DNA of 32,102 nucleotides from an uncultured Clostridia bacterium (GTDB lineage: Bacteria > Bacillota > Clostridia > Oscillospirales > Ruminococcaceae), in the NCBI GenBank assembly GCA_947629905.1, contig CANRFM010000023.1, positions 1 to 32,102 on the forward strand, written 5' to 3'. The notes under the pieces are model-generated. The model did no database searches, was not told where the DNA came from, and worked only from the letters and a program-made list of their open reading frames with translations. Position numbers and translations under genes: made by a program. Positions 6,777-14,168 of this stretch are shown in pieces. The stretch's first letter is position 1, and each line of letters begins with the position of its first letter.

Positions 6777-8198
6777 TCATTCCTTTCCGTTCCAGCAATA
6801 GGTACACAGTCCGCAGGACGGCTTCCCGATGGCTTTTACCGTGCCGGGCAGTGACTGGAATTCAAGACTTGTCAGCTTGAGCCGGCGGCAGATCTCATCC
6901 CGCAGCCGTCTGCCCCGTTCGGTCTCGGAATTGCTATATTCCTCCAGATACTTCACACCCTCAGCCCCCTCAAAGGCATCGATGACCTGTCTTGCGATCA
7001 GTTCCATTTCAGAAGTGCTTCTGGAAAAATTCAGATACTTGCACCCATACATGATCGGCGGGCAGGCAGAGCGCATATGTACCTCTTTTGCGCCGTTCTC
7101 GTACAGAAATTCTACCGTTTCCCGCATCTGCGTACCACGCACAATGCTGTCATCGACAAACAGCAGCCGCTTGCCCTCGATCAGTTCATGCACGGGGATC
7201 AGCTTCATCTTTGCGACCTGATTGCGCATCGACTGGTTGGTCGGCATAAAGCTCCTCGGCCATGTGGGGGTATATTTGATAAAAGGTCTTGCAAACGGAA
7301 TACCGCTGCGGTTGGCGTAGCCAATCGCATGGGGCGTTCCTGAATCCGGCACGCCGCACACATAGTCCACATCCGGCAGCCGTCCTGCCTGAATATCATT
7401 TTCCGCCATAATCTCCCCGTTGCGGGTTCGCATGGTTTCCACCGTCACGCCCTCATAGACGGCATTCGGATAGCCGTAGTACGTCCACAGGAAAGAGCAG
7501 ATGTGCAGATTCCCGTTGGCAGGTGAAAGCGTTTCGCAGCCCCTTGCCGTCAGGCGGACGATCTCACCCGGTCCAAGCTCCTTGTGGGTATAGTATCCCA
7601 GTTTCTGGAAAGCAAAGGACTCCAGCGAACAGCAGTAACCATCATCCCGCTTGCCGATGATAATGGGCAGTCTGCCGTCCTTGTCACGGGCGCAGAGGAT
7701 GCCTTCCTCGGTCAGTACGATGAGGTTCATCGTCCCCTCAATGCGCTCCTGCGCATAGCGGATACCCTCTGTAAAGGAATCCTTCTGGGAGATCAGCGCA
7801 CCGATCAGGTCGCCGGAATTGATGCTGCCGCTGCTCATTGCCTCAAAGCTTGCACAGCCGGAAGAAAGCAGTTCCTGCACAAGCTGCTGTGCATTGCGGA
7901 TGATACCCACGCTACACACGGCATACAAGCCAAGCTTGGAGCGCATCAGAATGGGCTGCGGGTCTGTATCGCTGATGCAGCCGATGCAGAGTTTGCCCTG
8001 CATGGATGCCGCATCGCTTTCAAATTTGGTCCGGAAGGGAGAATTTTCAATGCTGTGAATGCTTCTCTGAAATCCCCGTTCAGCGGAAAATGCCGTCATA
8101 CCGCCCCGTCTTGTGCCGAGGTGCGAATGATAGTCCGTCCCGAAAAAGACATCCGTCACACAGTCATGTTCGGATGCTGCACCGAAAAATCCGCCCAT
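6777..8198 (-). CDS. PurF paralogue with degenerate glutaminase domain
   Basis: The 473-residue protein aligns by eye with the neighbouring PurF along its whole length, but the glutamine-hydrolysing half has decayed. It begins MGGFFGAAS where PurF has the nucleophile Cys in CGVFG, so the Cys is replaced by Gly. The RYSTTG segment is replaced by CISDTD and the AHNGN oxyanion segment by CSVGIIRN. The transferase half is kept: VPDSGTPHAIGYA, and a PRPP loop LLFVDDSIVRGTQM almost identical to PurF. Its flexible loop differs (YTPTWPRSFMPTNQ). The Fe-S cluster cysteines are also kept (HICSF, YGCKY, CGLCTYC). It could use ammonia, act on another acceptor, or regulate PurF as a partner. The ATG at 8198 has GGGAG 7 bases upstream and abuts the purC stop; it ends 6 bases before purF. 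Absence of glutaminase activity is inferred. Confidence 0.88.
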   Translation of the reverse strand: MGGFFGAASEHDCVTDVFFGTDYHSHLGTRRGGMTAFSAERGFQRSIHSIENSPFRTKFESDAASMQGKLCIGCISDTDPQPILMRSKLGLYAVCSVGIIRNAQQLVQELLSSGCASFEAMSSGSINSGDLIGALISQKDSFTEGIRYAQERIEGTMNLIVLTEEGILCARDKDGRLPIIIGKRDDGYCCSLESFAFQKLGYYTHKELGPGEIVRLTARGCETLSPANGNLHICSFLWTYYGYPNAVYEGVTVETMRTRNGEIMAENDIQAGRLPDVDYVCGVPDSGTPHAIGYANRSGIPFARPFIKYTPTWPRSFMPTNQSMRNQVAKMKLIPVHELIEGKRLLFVDDSIVRGTQMRETVEFLYENGAKEVHMRSACPPIMYGCKYLNFSRSTSEMELIARQVIDAFEGAEGVKYLEEYSNSETERGRRLRDEICRRLKLTSLEFQSLPGTVKAIGKPSCGLCTYCWNGKE

Positions 8199-8199
8199 A

Positions 8200-8916
8200 T
8201 TATTCTCCCATCAGACGCTTCATGATTTCCTGATATGCTTCTTCCACGCCTCCCATATCCCGGCGGAATCTGTCCTTGTCCAGCTTTTCATGGGTCGTGC
8301 TGTCCCAGAAGCGGCAGGTATCGGGAGAAATTTCATCGGCAAGCAGAATTTCCCCGTGGAAACGTCCGAATTCGATCTTGAAGTCGATCAGGTCAATGTT
8401 CATCTTCTTGAAGAAGCCAAGCATGAACGCATTCACCTTGAAAGCATATTCCGTGACCTTGTCGATCTCTTCCTGCGTTGCCAGACCGAGGGCAAGCGCA
8501 TAGTAGTCATTGATGAACGGATCGCCGAGGTCGTCATTCTTATAGCTGAATTCCAGTGTCGGACGGAGGAGTTTTCTGCCCTCTTCGATGCCGAGTTTCT
8601 TAGAGAAACTGCCGGCTGCCACATTGCGGACAATGACCTCCAGCGGAAGAATTTCCACTTTCTTGACAATTGTTTCACGGTCGGAAATTTCCTCAACGAG
8701 ATGAGTCGGCACACCCTCTTTTTCGAGAAGCCGGAACATATAGTTTGTCATGCGGTTGTTGATGACACCCTTTCCGGTGATCGTGCCCTTTTTCTCTCCG
8801 TTGAATGCAGTCGCATCGTCCTTGTAGTCCACGATCACGAGATCCGGATCATTGGTCGCAAAGACTTTCTTTGCCTTGCCTTCGTAGAGCTGTTCGCCCT
8901 TTACTACTTCTGCCAT
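8200..8916 (-). CDS. purC: SAICAR synthetase PurC
   Basis: PurC joins aspartate to CAIR with ATP to give SAICAR, step eight of purine synthesis. The 238-residue product has the normal short bacterial length and the family blocks: [11 protein letters not shown] at the N-terminus (ATP site), [18 protein letters not shown], the central [18 protein letters not shown], and the acidic metal and substrate site DFKIEFGRF followed by [15 protein letters not shown] choose the ATG at 8916 because GGAGG lies 8 bases upstream; the in-frame ATG at 8931 overlaps that ribosome site. It follows purE by 46 bases, and its stop is a single base from the start of the PurF-like gene. Confidence 0.97.
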   Translation of the reverse strand: MAEVVKGEQLYEGKAKKVFATNDPDLVIVDYKDDATAFNGEKKGTITGKGVINNRMTNYMFRLLEKEGVPTHLVEEISDRETIVKKVEILPLEVIVRNVAAGSFSKKLGIEEGRKLLRPTLEFSYKNDDLGDPFINDYYALALGLATQEEIDKVTEYAFKVNAFMLGFFKKMNIDLIDFKIEFGRFHGEILLADEISPDTCRFWDSTTHEKLDKDRFRRDMGGVEEAYQEIMKRLMGE

Positions 8917-8962
8917 TTCAATTACCTCCATCCAAATATGTAACCCTGTCTGAAACGCTGTC

Positions 8963-9463
8963 TCAGAGGGAGTTTACCATTTCCTGCATCGCAGCATCTT
9001 TCTTTGCCACACCTGCTGCCATATCTGCCTTCATTTCGGCAAGCTTGTCCGCCAGTACCGGGTCAGAAAGCGCCAGCATCTGTGCTGCCAGAATCGCAGC
9101 ATTTGCCGCACCGTTGATCCCCACCGTTGCGACCGGGATACCCGGCGGCATCTGTACTGTCGAGAGCAAAGCATCCAGCCCGTCCAGTTCCGAAGAACGG
9201 ATCGGTATGCCGATGACCGGAAGCGTCGTGTGCGCTGCCAGCACGCCGCCTAAATGCGCCGCCTTGCCGGCTGCCGCAAGGATGACCCCAAAGCCCGCAG
9301 AAGCTGCCTGCTTTGAAAATTCAGCGGCTGCATCCGGTGTCCTGTGTGCGGACATGACGTGTACCTCTGTGGGGATTCCGAAGCTCTTCAGCTTTTCCAC
9401 GGCTGCCTTGACAACCGGGAAATCACTGTCGCTGCCCATGATAACTGCTACCTTTTTTGCCAT
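8963..9463 (-). CDS. purE: N5-carboxyaminoimidazole ribonucleotide mutase PurE
   Basis: PurE rearranges N5-CAIR to CAIR. The 166-residue protein has [13 protein letters not shown], the substrate motif MSAHRTPD, and [25 protein letters not shown]. The [24 protein letters not shown] block resembles class I enzymes, which normally depend on PurK. No purK is present in the window, so it must be elsewhere if this class call is right. The ATG at 9463 has GAGG 8 bases upstream. It is the first strictly purine gene of the block, preceded by a 90-base leader with two inverted repeats and no promoter I can recognise. Confidence 0.97.
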   Translation of the reverse strand: MAKKVAVIMGSDSDFPVVKAAVEKLKSFGIPTEVHVMSAHRTPDAAAEFSKQAASAGFGVILAAAGKAAHLGGVLAAHTTLPVIGIPIRSSELDGLDALLSTVQMPPGIPVATVGINGAANAAILAAQMLALSDPVLADKLAEMKADMAAGVAKKDAAMQEMVNSL

Positions 9464-9521
9464 TCAAAATGCCTCATTTCTCCGTGCTGTTTCCCGGAAA
9501 GGCAATGCCCTTCCACCCGGA

Positions 9522-9546
9522 AGCGGACTGCACGGCAGTTTCCGCT
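9522..9546 (-). promoter_or_regulatory. Stem-loop in the purE leader
   Basis: On the transcribed strand, AGCGGA pairs perfectly with TCCGCT, and inside it CTGC pairs with GCAG around a 3-base loop, with two unpaired A residues on one side. A second weaker inverted repeat (GGAAaGGCA against TGCCcTTCC) lies at about 9496-9514. Neither is followed by a U-tract. They may be a processing site, a weak attenuator, or chance. No guanine-riboswitch core was seen. Confidence 0.4.
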
Positions 9547-9553
9547 GTCGGGT

Positions 9554-10558
9554 CTATTCCGCATCGGTCGTCTCCGGTTCTGCCACATTCTGACTCTGGA
9601 AATCGAGATCAGCCGATGTAAGGAGCAGTGTATTTTCTGCATTTCTCTGGAAATACAGATGCACCTGCACTGTCTGTGCGGACGGCTCTGCCTCCGCATC
9701 TGTCATATGGTATCCAAGCGTAAATGCGAAGTCATAGCCAATATTTTCATCTTTGGTAAAAGACAGATCGCTGACAGTATCCAGCTCCATGCCCGAAAAG
9801 CTGCCCGGTCTTGTCAGTTTCCCGACAGAATCACTGCTTGTGATCTCCGGCAGTGCAGTAAAATCACTGGTCAGCAGCATAACCATATACAGCGCAACAC
9901 AATTGTTGATGCGCAGGAGATCATCCTCCGCTAATTCCGGAAAGAGGTGATACCGTAATGGCTGCCAGTGTAAAATCAGTCCTCCGACAGTGCAGACCAT
10001 TTCTGCGCTGTCCAGTTCCGGCTGTTCCTTTGTCACATCATAGGAAAACCGGCAGTTCTCTGTATTCAGCGTGAGGATGCCGCTGTTATATTCTGCTGCA
10101 TCATAGCTTTTCCGGAATACAGGCTGGTAATTGGTCTGGTAGATCATGCAGCTTTCATCTGCATCCACAACACCGATCAGGCAGTGCTCCCCTGCCGTTT
10201 CCATGGAACGGAACACAAAGGGCAGCACCACATTTTCCTCGTAGTCAATACCGCCGATCAGAATACTGTCCTGTATCCTTGTGGAGACCAGCACCAGTTC
10301 CGGTGTCACGTCCAGAATTTCCATCCATTCCGGCTCAATGACGATCGTATTTTCGCTGTTCATCAGCCCGTAAAACCCATTCGTGCTTTCAAAGACCTGC
10401 ATATCCCCAAAGTTACCGACAATGGCTTTGACCTCATCTTCGCCGCCGGAATTGCCGGTATTCTTTGTCACGTCAAAATAAAACCTTGTCAGCCCTACGC
10501 ACAGAATGATGACCGCAATAAACAATACAGAAACCAGCAGCTTTACACGATTGCTCAT
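9554..10558 (-). CDS. Membrane-anchored WG-repeat-like protein, unknown function
   Basis: The 334-residue protein has one N-terminal transmembrane segment (about residues 7-27, LLVSVLFIAVIILCVGLTRF) and an otherwise soluble, presumably extracellular part. Cys20 is not in a good lipobox, so an uncleaved anchor is likelier than a lipoprotein. The segment GFYGLMNSENTIVIEPEWMEI near residues 62-82 matches the WG (beta-leucine-rich) repeat pattern, and the next strands may be degenerate copies. No catalytic motif is visible, and the C-terminus is acidic. Its ATG overlaps the stop of the glycosyltransferase by one base (TAATG), with TGAGGA upstream, so the pair is translationally coupled. A role in cell-surface glycan modification alongside that enzyme is inferred from linkage only. 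Confidence 0.65.
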   Translation of the reverse strand: MSNRVKLLVSVLFIAVIILCVGLTRFYFDVTKNTGNSGGEDEVKAIVGNFGDMQVFESTNGFYGLMNSENTIVIEPEWMEILDVTPELVLVSTRIQDSILIGGIDYEENVVLPFVFRSMETAGEHCLIGVVDADESCMIYQTNYQPVFRKSYDAAEYNSGILTLNTENCRFSYDVTKEQPELDSAEMVCTVGGLILHWQPLRYHLFPELAEDDLLRINNCVALYMVMLLTSDFTALPEITSSDSVGKLTRPGSFSGMELDTVSDLSFTKDENIGYDFAFTLGYHMTDAEAEPSAQTVQVHLYFQRNAENTLLLTSADLDFQSQNVAEPETTDAE

Positions 10559-11529
10559 TATTGTTCCTCACCCTGCCGGCTGCGGTAGGTTTTCTCTGTC
10601 TCCCTCGTCAGGTAGATCGGGCGGTGCTTGCTCTCCATGTAGGTCTTGGAGAGGTACTGCCCCAGTATGCCAATGCTGAACAGCTGCAAGCCGCTGAGCA
10701 GAGAAAGAATACACAGCGCCGCCAAAAACCGCAGATCTGCATCCGGTACGATCACTGCTTTCACGACAAACAGGATCAGCAGCACAAGCGAGATCAGACA
10801 GATCAGCACACCCACCAGTACTGCAAAGGACAGCGGTGCTGTCGAGAATGCAAATATCCCCTCCAGTGAATACCGGAACAACCCCCAGAAGGACCACGAG
10901 GAAGTTCCCGCCGGACGTTCCACGTTTTCATACTCGATGTAACGGGTCTTAAAGCCTACCCAACTGAAAATACCCTTAGAAAAACGGTTGTACTCATGCA
11001 TTTGCAGGATGGCATCTACCATCTGCCTTGTCATGAACCGGAAATCCTGCGCCCCGTCCACGATCTCCGTCTGAGAGATCTTATTCATCAGCTTATAGAA
11101 CGTCCTTGCAAAGAAAGAACGAAGCTTCGATTCCCCTTTTCGGCTCACACGGCGGGTCGTAGCACAGTCATACTCGCCGTTACGCACATAGCTGTACATC
11201 TGCGGCAGAAAAGACGGCGGATGCTGCAGATCGGCATCCATGACGACCACGAAGTCCCCCTTTGAGTTCTCCAGTCCGGCATACATTCCTGCTTCCTTGC
11301 CAAAATTCCGGGAGAAAGAAATATACCGCACCTGCTTGTCCGCAAGTGACATACTCCGTAAGATCTTCAGAGTCTTGTCCTTTGAGCCGTCATCAATGAA
11401 CAACAGCTCAAAGCACAGCTCCGGGTAGGTTTCCTGCATCTGCGCCATGACTTTCCGTATTTCTTCATAAAACAGCGGAAGAACTTCCTCCTCGTTGTAG
11501 CAGGGTACAACAATCGAAAGCAGCTTCAT
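10558..11529 (-). CDS. GtrB/DPM1-like family 2 glycosyltransferase
   Basis: This enzyme probably transfers a sugar from a nucleotide donor to undecaprenyl phosphate on the inner face of the membrane. The 323-residue protein has a GT-A domain with LSIVVPCYNEEEVLP at the N-terminus, LLFIDDGSKDKT, FSRNFGKEAGMYAGL and the metal-binding VVVMDADLQHPP, followed by GAQDFRFMTRQMV. Two C-terminal membrane helices lie near residues 233-257 and 266-290, the layout of GtrB and related polyprenyl-phosphate glycosyltransferases. AAGGAGG lies 6 bases before the ATG at 11529, and a good promoter lies at 11565-11593. It overlaps the WG-like gene by one base. It may also lead transcription into the pur genes, since no separate promoter or terminator is obvious between them. 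The sugar and final acceptor cannot be told from sequence. Confidence 0.88.
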   Translation of the reverse strand: MKLLSIVVPCYNEEEVLPLFYEEIRKVMAQMQETYPELCFELLFIDDGSKDKTLKILRSMSLADKQVRYISFSRNFGKEAGMYAGLENSKGDFVVVMDADLQHPPSFLPQMYSYVRNGEYDCATTRRVSRKGESKLRSFFARTFYKLMNKISQTEIVDGAQDFRFMTRQMVDAILQMHEYNRFSKGIFSWVGFKTRYIEYENVERPAGTSSWSFWGLFRYSLEGIFAFSTAPLSFAVLVGVLICLISLVLLILFVVKAVIVPDADLRFLAALCILSLLSGLQLFSIGILGQYLSKTYMESKHRPIYLTRETEKTYRSRQGEEQ

Positions 11530-11564
11530 AGACTTCCTCCTTACGTCATACTAATACACTATAT

Positions 11565-11593
11565 ATCATACTACATTATCGGCAGGAATGCAA
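11565..11593 (-). promoter_or_regulatory. Sigma-A-type promoter for the glycosyltransferase gene
   Basis: Reading the minus strand, TTGCAT (11588-11593) is separated by exactly 17 bases from TATGAT (11565-11570). The predicted transcript starts near 11558, about 29 bases before the glycosyltransferase ATG. It may drive the whole pur block if no terminator intervenes. Confidence 0.7.
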
Positions 11594-11711
11594 GAGTTTT
11601 TTGACAAACTTTTTTTGCGGAAATCATCAAACAGAAAAATTTGGCGAAATTACGTGCATATTTTTTCAACATTGCATTTTGTGATTTTGCACAAAGTTTC
11701 AGATGCCACCC

Positions 11712-11743
11712 AAAAAAGCAGAAAACCGCCCTACGGACAGGCG
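11712..11743 (-). terminator. Weak candidate terminator after mrp
   Basis: On the minus strand, CGCC pairs with GGCG around a 9-base loop, followed by GTTTTCTGC and TTTTTT. The stem is short, but the T-rich tail and the position about 24 bases after the mrp stop fit an intrinsic terminator for the radC-uvrB-uvrA-cls-mrp group. The rest of the 237-base gap is AT-rich with only the glycosyltransferase promoter recognised. Confidence 0.4.
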
Positions 11744-11766
11744 CACCCATCCGCAGAGCAGCTATT

Positions 11767-12594
11767 CTATTCCCCTAAAATCGCCGCAACAGCCGCATCC
11801 ATTGCATCCGATTCGTGCAGCTCGATCACGCCCTGATCCACGCACTTTGCCAGTGCCGGGTCAAACGGGATCTGCGCCAGCAGCGGAATATGGAATTCTT
11901 TGGCAATTTCAGCCGTGTGACTTTCACCGTAGACCATGATCTTCTTTCCGCAGTCCGGACAAACGGCATAGCTCATATTCTCCACAATGCCGAGTACCGG
12001 GATGTTCATCATCTCTGCCATTTTCACGGCTTTCTGCACGATCATGGAGACCAGTTCCTGCGGTGAGGTCACGATGACAATGCCGTCCACAGGAATGCTC
12101 TGAAATACCGTCAGCGGCACATCTCCCGTTCCGGGCGGCATATCCACAAACAGATAGTCCACATTGTCCCAGATCACATCCGTCCAGAACTGCTTCACAA
12201 CGCCTGCAATGACAGGACCTCTCCAGACGACCGGGTCAGTAGCATTTTCCAGCATCAAATTGACGGACATGATGTCAATGCCCATTTTGGAACGGGCAGG
12301 GATCAGCCCGAGCTCATTGCCAAGCACTTTCTCACGGATACCGAAAGCCTTCGGGATGGACGGTCCGGTCACATCCGCATCCAGAATGGCAGCGTGTTTT
12401 TCCGCACGCTGTACCCCGACCGCCAGCATGGAAGCGACCAGTGATTTGCCGACACCGCCCTTGCCGCTGACAACGCCGATCACCTTGCCGATACGGCTGA
12501 GCTGGTTCGGCTGCTCCAGCATACTCTGCGGTGATGTGCGTTCGGAACAGTTGCTGCCGCAGGTGCTGCAATCATGTGTGCATTCTGTACTCAT
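11767..12594 (-). CDS. mrp: Mrp/NBP35-family P-loop ATPase, Fe-S carrier
   Basis: Mrp/ApbC/NBP35 proteins are cytoplasmic ATPases that carry Fe-S clusters to target proteins. The 275-residue protein has the deviant Walker A GVVSGKGGVGKS near residue 40, LDADVTGPSIPKAFG, and the MPPGTGD motif. It has two cysteine groups: an N-terminal CTHDCSTCGSNC and a CPDCGK pair near residue 215 in the family's usual CxxC position. The ATG at 12594 has AAAGGAG 8 bases upstream; the upstream in-frame TTG at 12612 lies just before that site. It follows the cardiolipin synthase gene by 27 bases and appears to be the last gene of the run. Fe-S-dependent PurF and UvrA-type repair proteins nearby are not proof of a dedicated client. 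Confidence 0.93.
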   Translation of the reverse strand: MSTECTHDCSTCGSNCSERTSPQSMLEQPNQLSRIGKVIGVVSGKGGVGKSLVASMLAVGVQRAEKHAAILDADVTGPSIPKAFGIREKVLGNELGLIPARSKMGIDIMSVNLMLENATDPVVWRGPVIAGVVKQFWTDVIWDNVDYLFVDMPPGTGDVPLTVFQSIPVDGIVIVTSPQELVSMIVQKAVKMAEMMNIPVLGIVENMSYAVCPDCGKKIMVYGESHTAEIAKEFHIPLLAQIPFDPALAKCVDQGVIELHESDAMDAAVAAILGE

Positions 12595-12621
12595 TCTAAA
12601 AACTCCTTTCAATTTCCGGCA

Positions 12622-14157
12622 TCAGAGCAGGGGTGCAAAAATACGCAGCACCCAGCTCACAAGCCGTTTGGGGAGAGGACGCTTGTCGCAGTCCTCCGTC
12701 TTGATTTCAATACAGTGCCGCAGGGATTCTTCAAAATCCTGCCGGATCGCCCTGATTGTACGGCTTCCGTACAGCACGGCAGCGCACTCGTAATGCAAAT
12801 ACAGACTCCGGTAGTCCAGATTGATCGTCCCGACTACCCCGATATTGTCATCCGAGCAGAAATTCTTCGCATGGACAAATCCCGGCTCGTATTCAAAAAT
12901 ACGCACGTGCTCTTCGAGCAGCTCCCGGTAGTAGCTCCATGCCACGCTGTAGGCATACCATTTGTCCGGAATATGCGGCGTGATCAGGCGCACATCCACG
13001 CCCTTTTTCGCTGCTAGCCCCAGTGCCGTGACCATTTCATGGTCCAGTATCAGGTAGGGTGTCATGATATAGACATAGCGCCGGGCGTGGTTGATGATGT
13101 CCAGATAGACATTTTTTCCGACATACTCCGTATCGGTCGGGGAGTCGCTGTAGGGCTGGATGAAGCCGTCATACCCCTCCGGAAGGGTTTCTTCCGGGGC
13201 GTATTGCAGCATTCCGTCATCGCCCTTTTCCAGATCCCACATCTGCAAAAACATGACTGTAAAACTCCACGCAGCTTCTCCCCGGCACATCATGCCGCCG
13301 TCTTTCCAGTACCCGAAGCGCTCCTTGCGGTTGATGTATTCATCCGCCAGATTGACTCCGCCGGTAAAGGCTGTCTTTCCGTCAATGACCAGAATTTTCC
13401 GGTGGTCACGGTTATTCTGTGAGCTGGACAGGAACGGCTTGAACGAATTGAACACCCGGCACTCAATGCCGAATGGTTTCAGGCTGTCAAAGTACCGTCT
13501 CGGCATAATAAACTGCGTCCCGAATCCGTCATACATCAGCCGTATTTCTACCCCTGCCGCTGCCTTTTCCTTGAGCAATTGCAGAATGCTGTCCCACATT
13601 TCGCCCTCGGAGATGATGAAAAATTCAAGGAAGATATAACGCTCTGCTGCCTGTATCTCCCGCTTCATCGCCTCGAACATCGCTTCGCCCTCTGCAAAAT
13701 ATTCCGATCCCGTATTGCGGTAGACCGGATAACCAGCATAGTCCTTCAGGTAATGGGCAAGCCCTGCCTGCTGCGGGGCAGCTTCCTCCAGACTTTGCAG
13801 GACGTGAAGTTTCTGCGGCAGGTATTTCTGGGTGCTTTTCATTTTTTTCGCATAGTTCTGCTTGAACATACGATGCCCGATGTCGGTCTTGATGAGCAGA
13901 TACGCAAGCCCGGCAAACAGCGGCACGACCAGCATTGCCACCAGCCACGGCAGCTTGTAGGACGGGTTCTCCGAGGTGTTCGAGATGTACACCACCAGTA
14001 CCATATTCAGCCCCACCAGCATCAGGTAGATCGGCAGGTAGTGCTGACTCAGGAAAGAGACGATCAGCACCAGCACCGTGATCTGCAGCAGCAGCATGAA
14101 GATAAACAGGGTGTTCCGGTTGAACAGAAACCGGAGCATTTTTCTGAAAAGATGCAT
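12622..14157 (-). CDS. cls: Cardiolipin synthase (phospholipase D superfamily)
   Basis: This membrane enzyme condenses two phosphatidylglycerols into cardiolipin. The 511-residue protein has two N-terminal transmembrane helices within about residues 12-80, followed by two phospholipase D domains. The first HKD motif is in NRDHRKILVIDGKTAFTGGVN. The second is FVHAKNFCSDDNIGVVGTIN. Both keep His, Lys and Asp. This double-HKD layout with paired N-terminal helices is typical of bacterial cardiolipin synthases. I choose the ATG at 14157 (MHLFRKM), 4 bases after GGAGG. An upstream TTG at 14172 would overlap the uvrA stop. The gene begins 11 bases after uvrA and is probably co-transcribed with it. 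Confidence 0.93.
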   Translation of the reverse strand: MHLFRKMLRFLFNRNTLFIFMLLLQITVLVLIVSFLSQHYLPIYLMLVGLNMVLVVYISNTSENPSYKLPWLVAMLVVPLFAGLAYLLIKTDIGHRMFKQNYAKKMKSTQKYLPQKLHVLQSLEEAAPQQAGLAHYLKDYAGYPVYRNTGSEYFAEGEAMFEAMKREIQAAERYIFLEFFIISEGEMWDSILQLLKEKAAAGVEIRLMYDGFGTQFIMPRRYFDSLKPFGIECRVFNSFKPFLSSSQNNRDHRKILVIDGKTAFTGGVNLADEYINRKERFGYWKDGGMMCRGEAAWSFTVMFLQMWDLEKGDDGMLQYAPEETLPEGYDGFIQPYSDSPTDTEYVGKNVYLDIINHARRYVYIMTPYLILDHEMVTALGLAAKKGVDVRLITPHIPDKWYAYSVAWSYYRELLEEHVRIFEYEPGFVHAKNFCSDDNIGVVGTINLDYRSLYLHYECAAVLYGSRTIRAIRQDFEESLRHCIEIKTEDCDKRPLPKRLVSWVLRIFAPLL

Positions 14158-14168
14158 GAGACCTCCGA

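Noticed and set aside
5559-6854. A 431-codon open frame on the plus strand opposite purF
   Set aside because: purF on the other strand is complete with all active-site motifs; the antisense product matches no family pattern.
9464-9553. A purine riboswitch before purE
   Set aside because: The conserved purine aptamer core could not be found and the 90-base leader leaves little room for aptamer plus expression platform.
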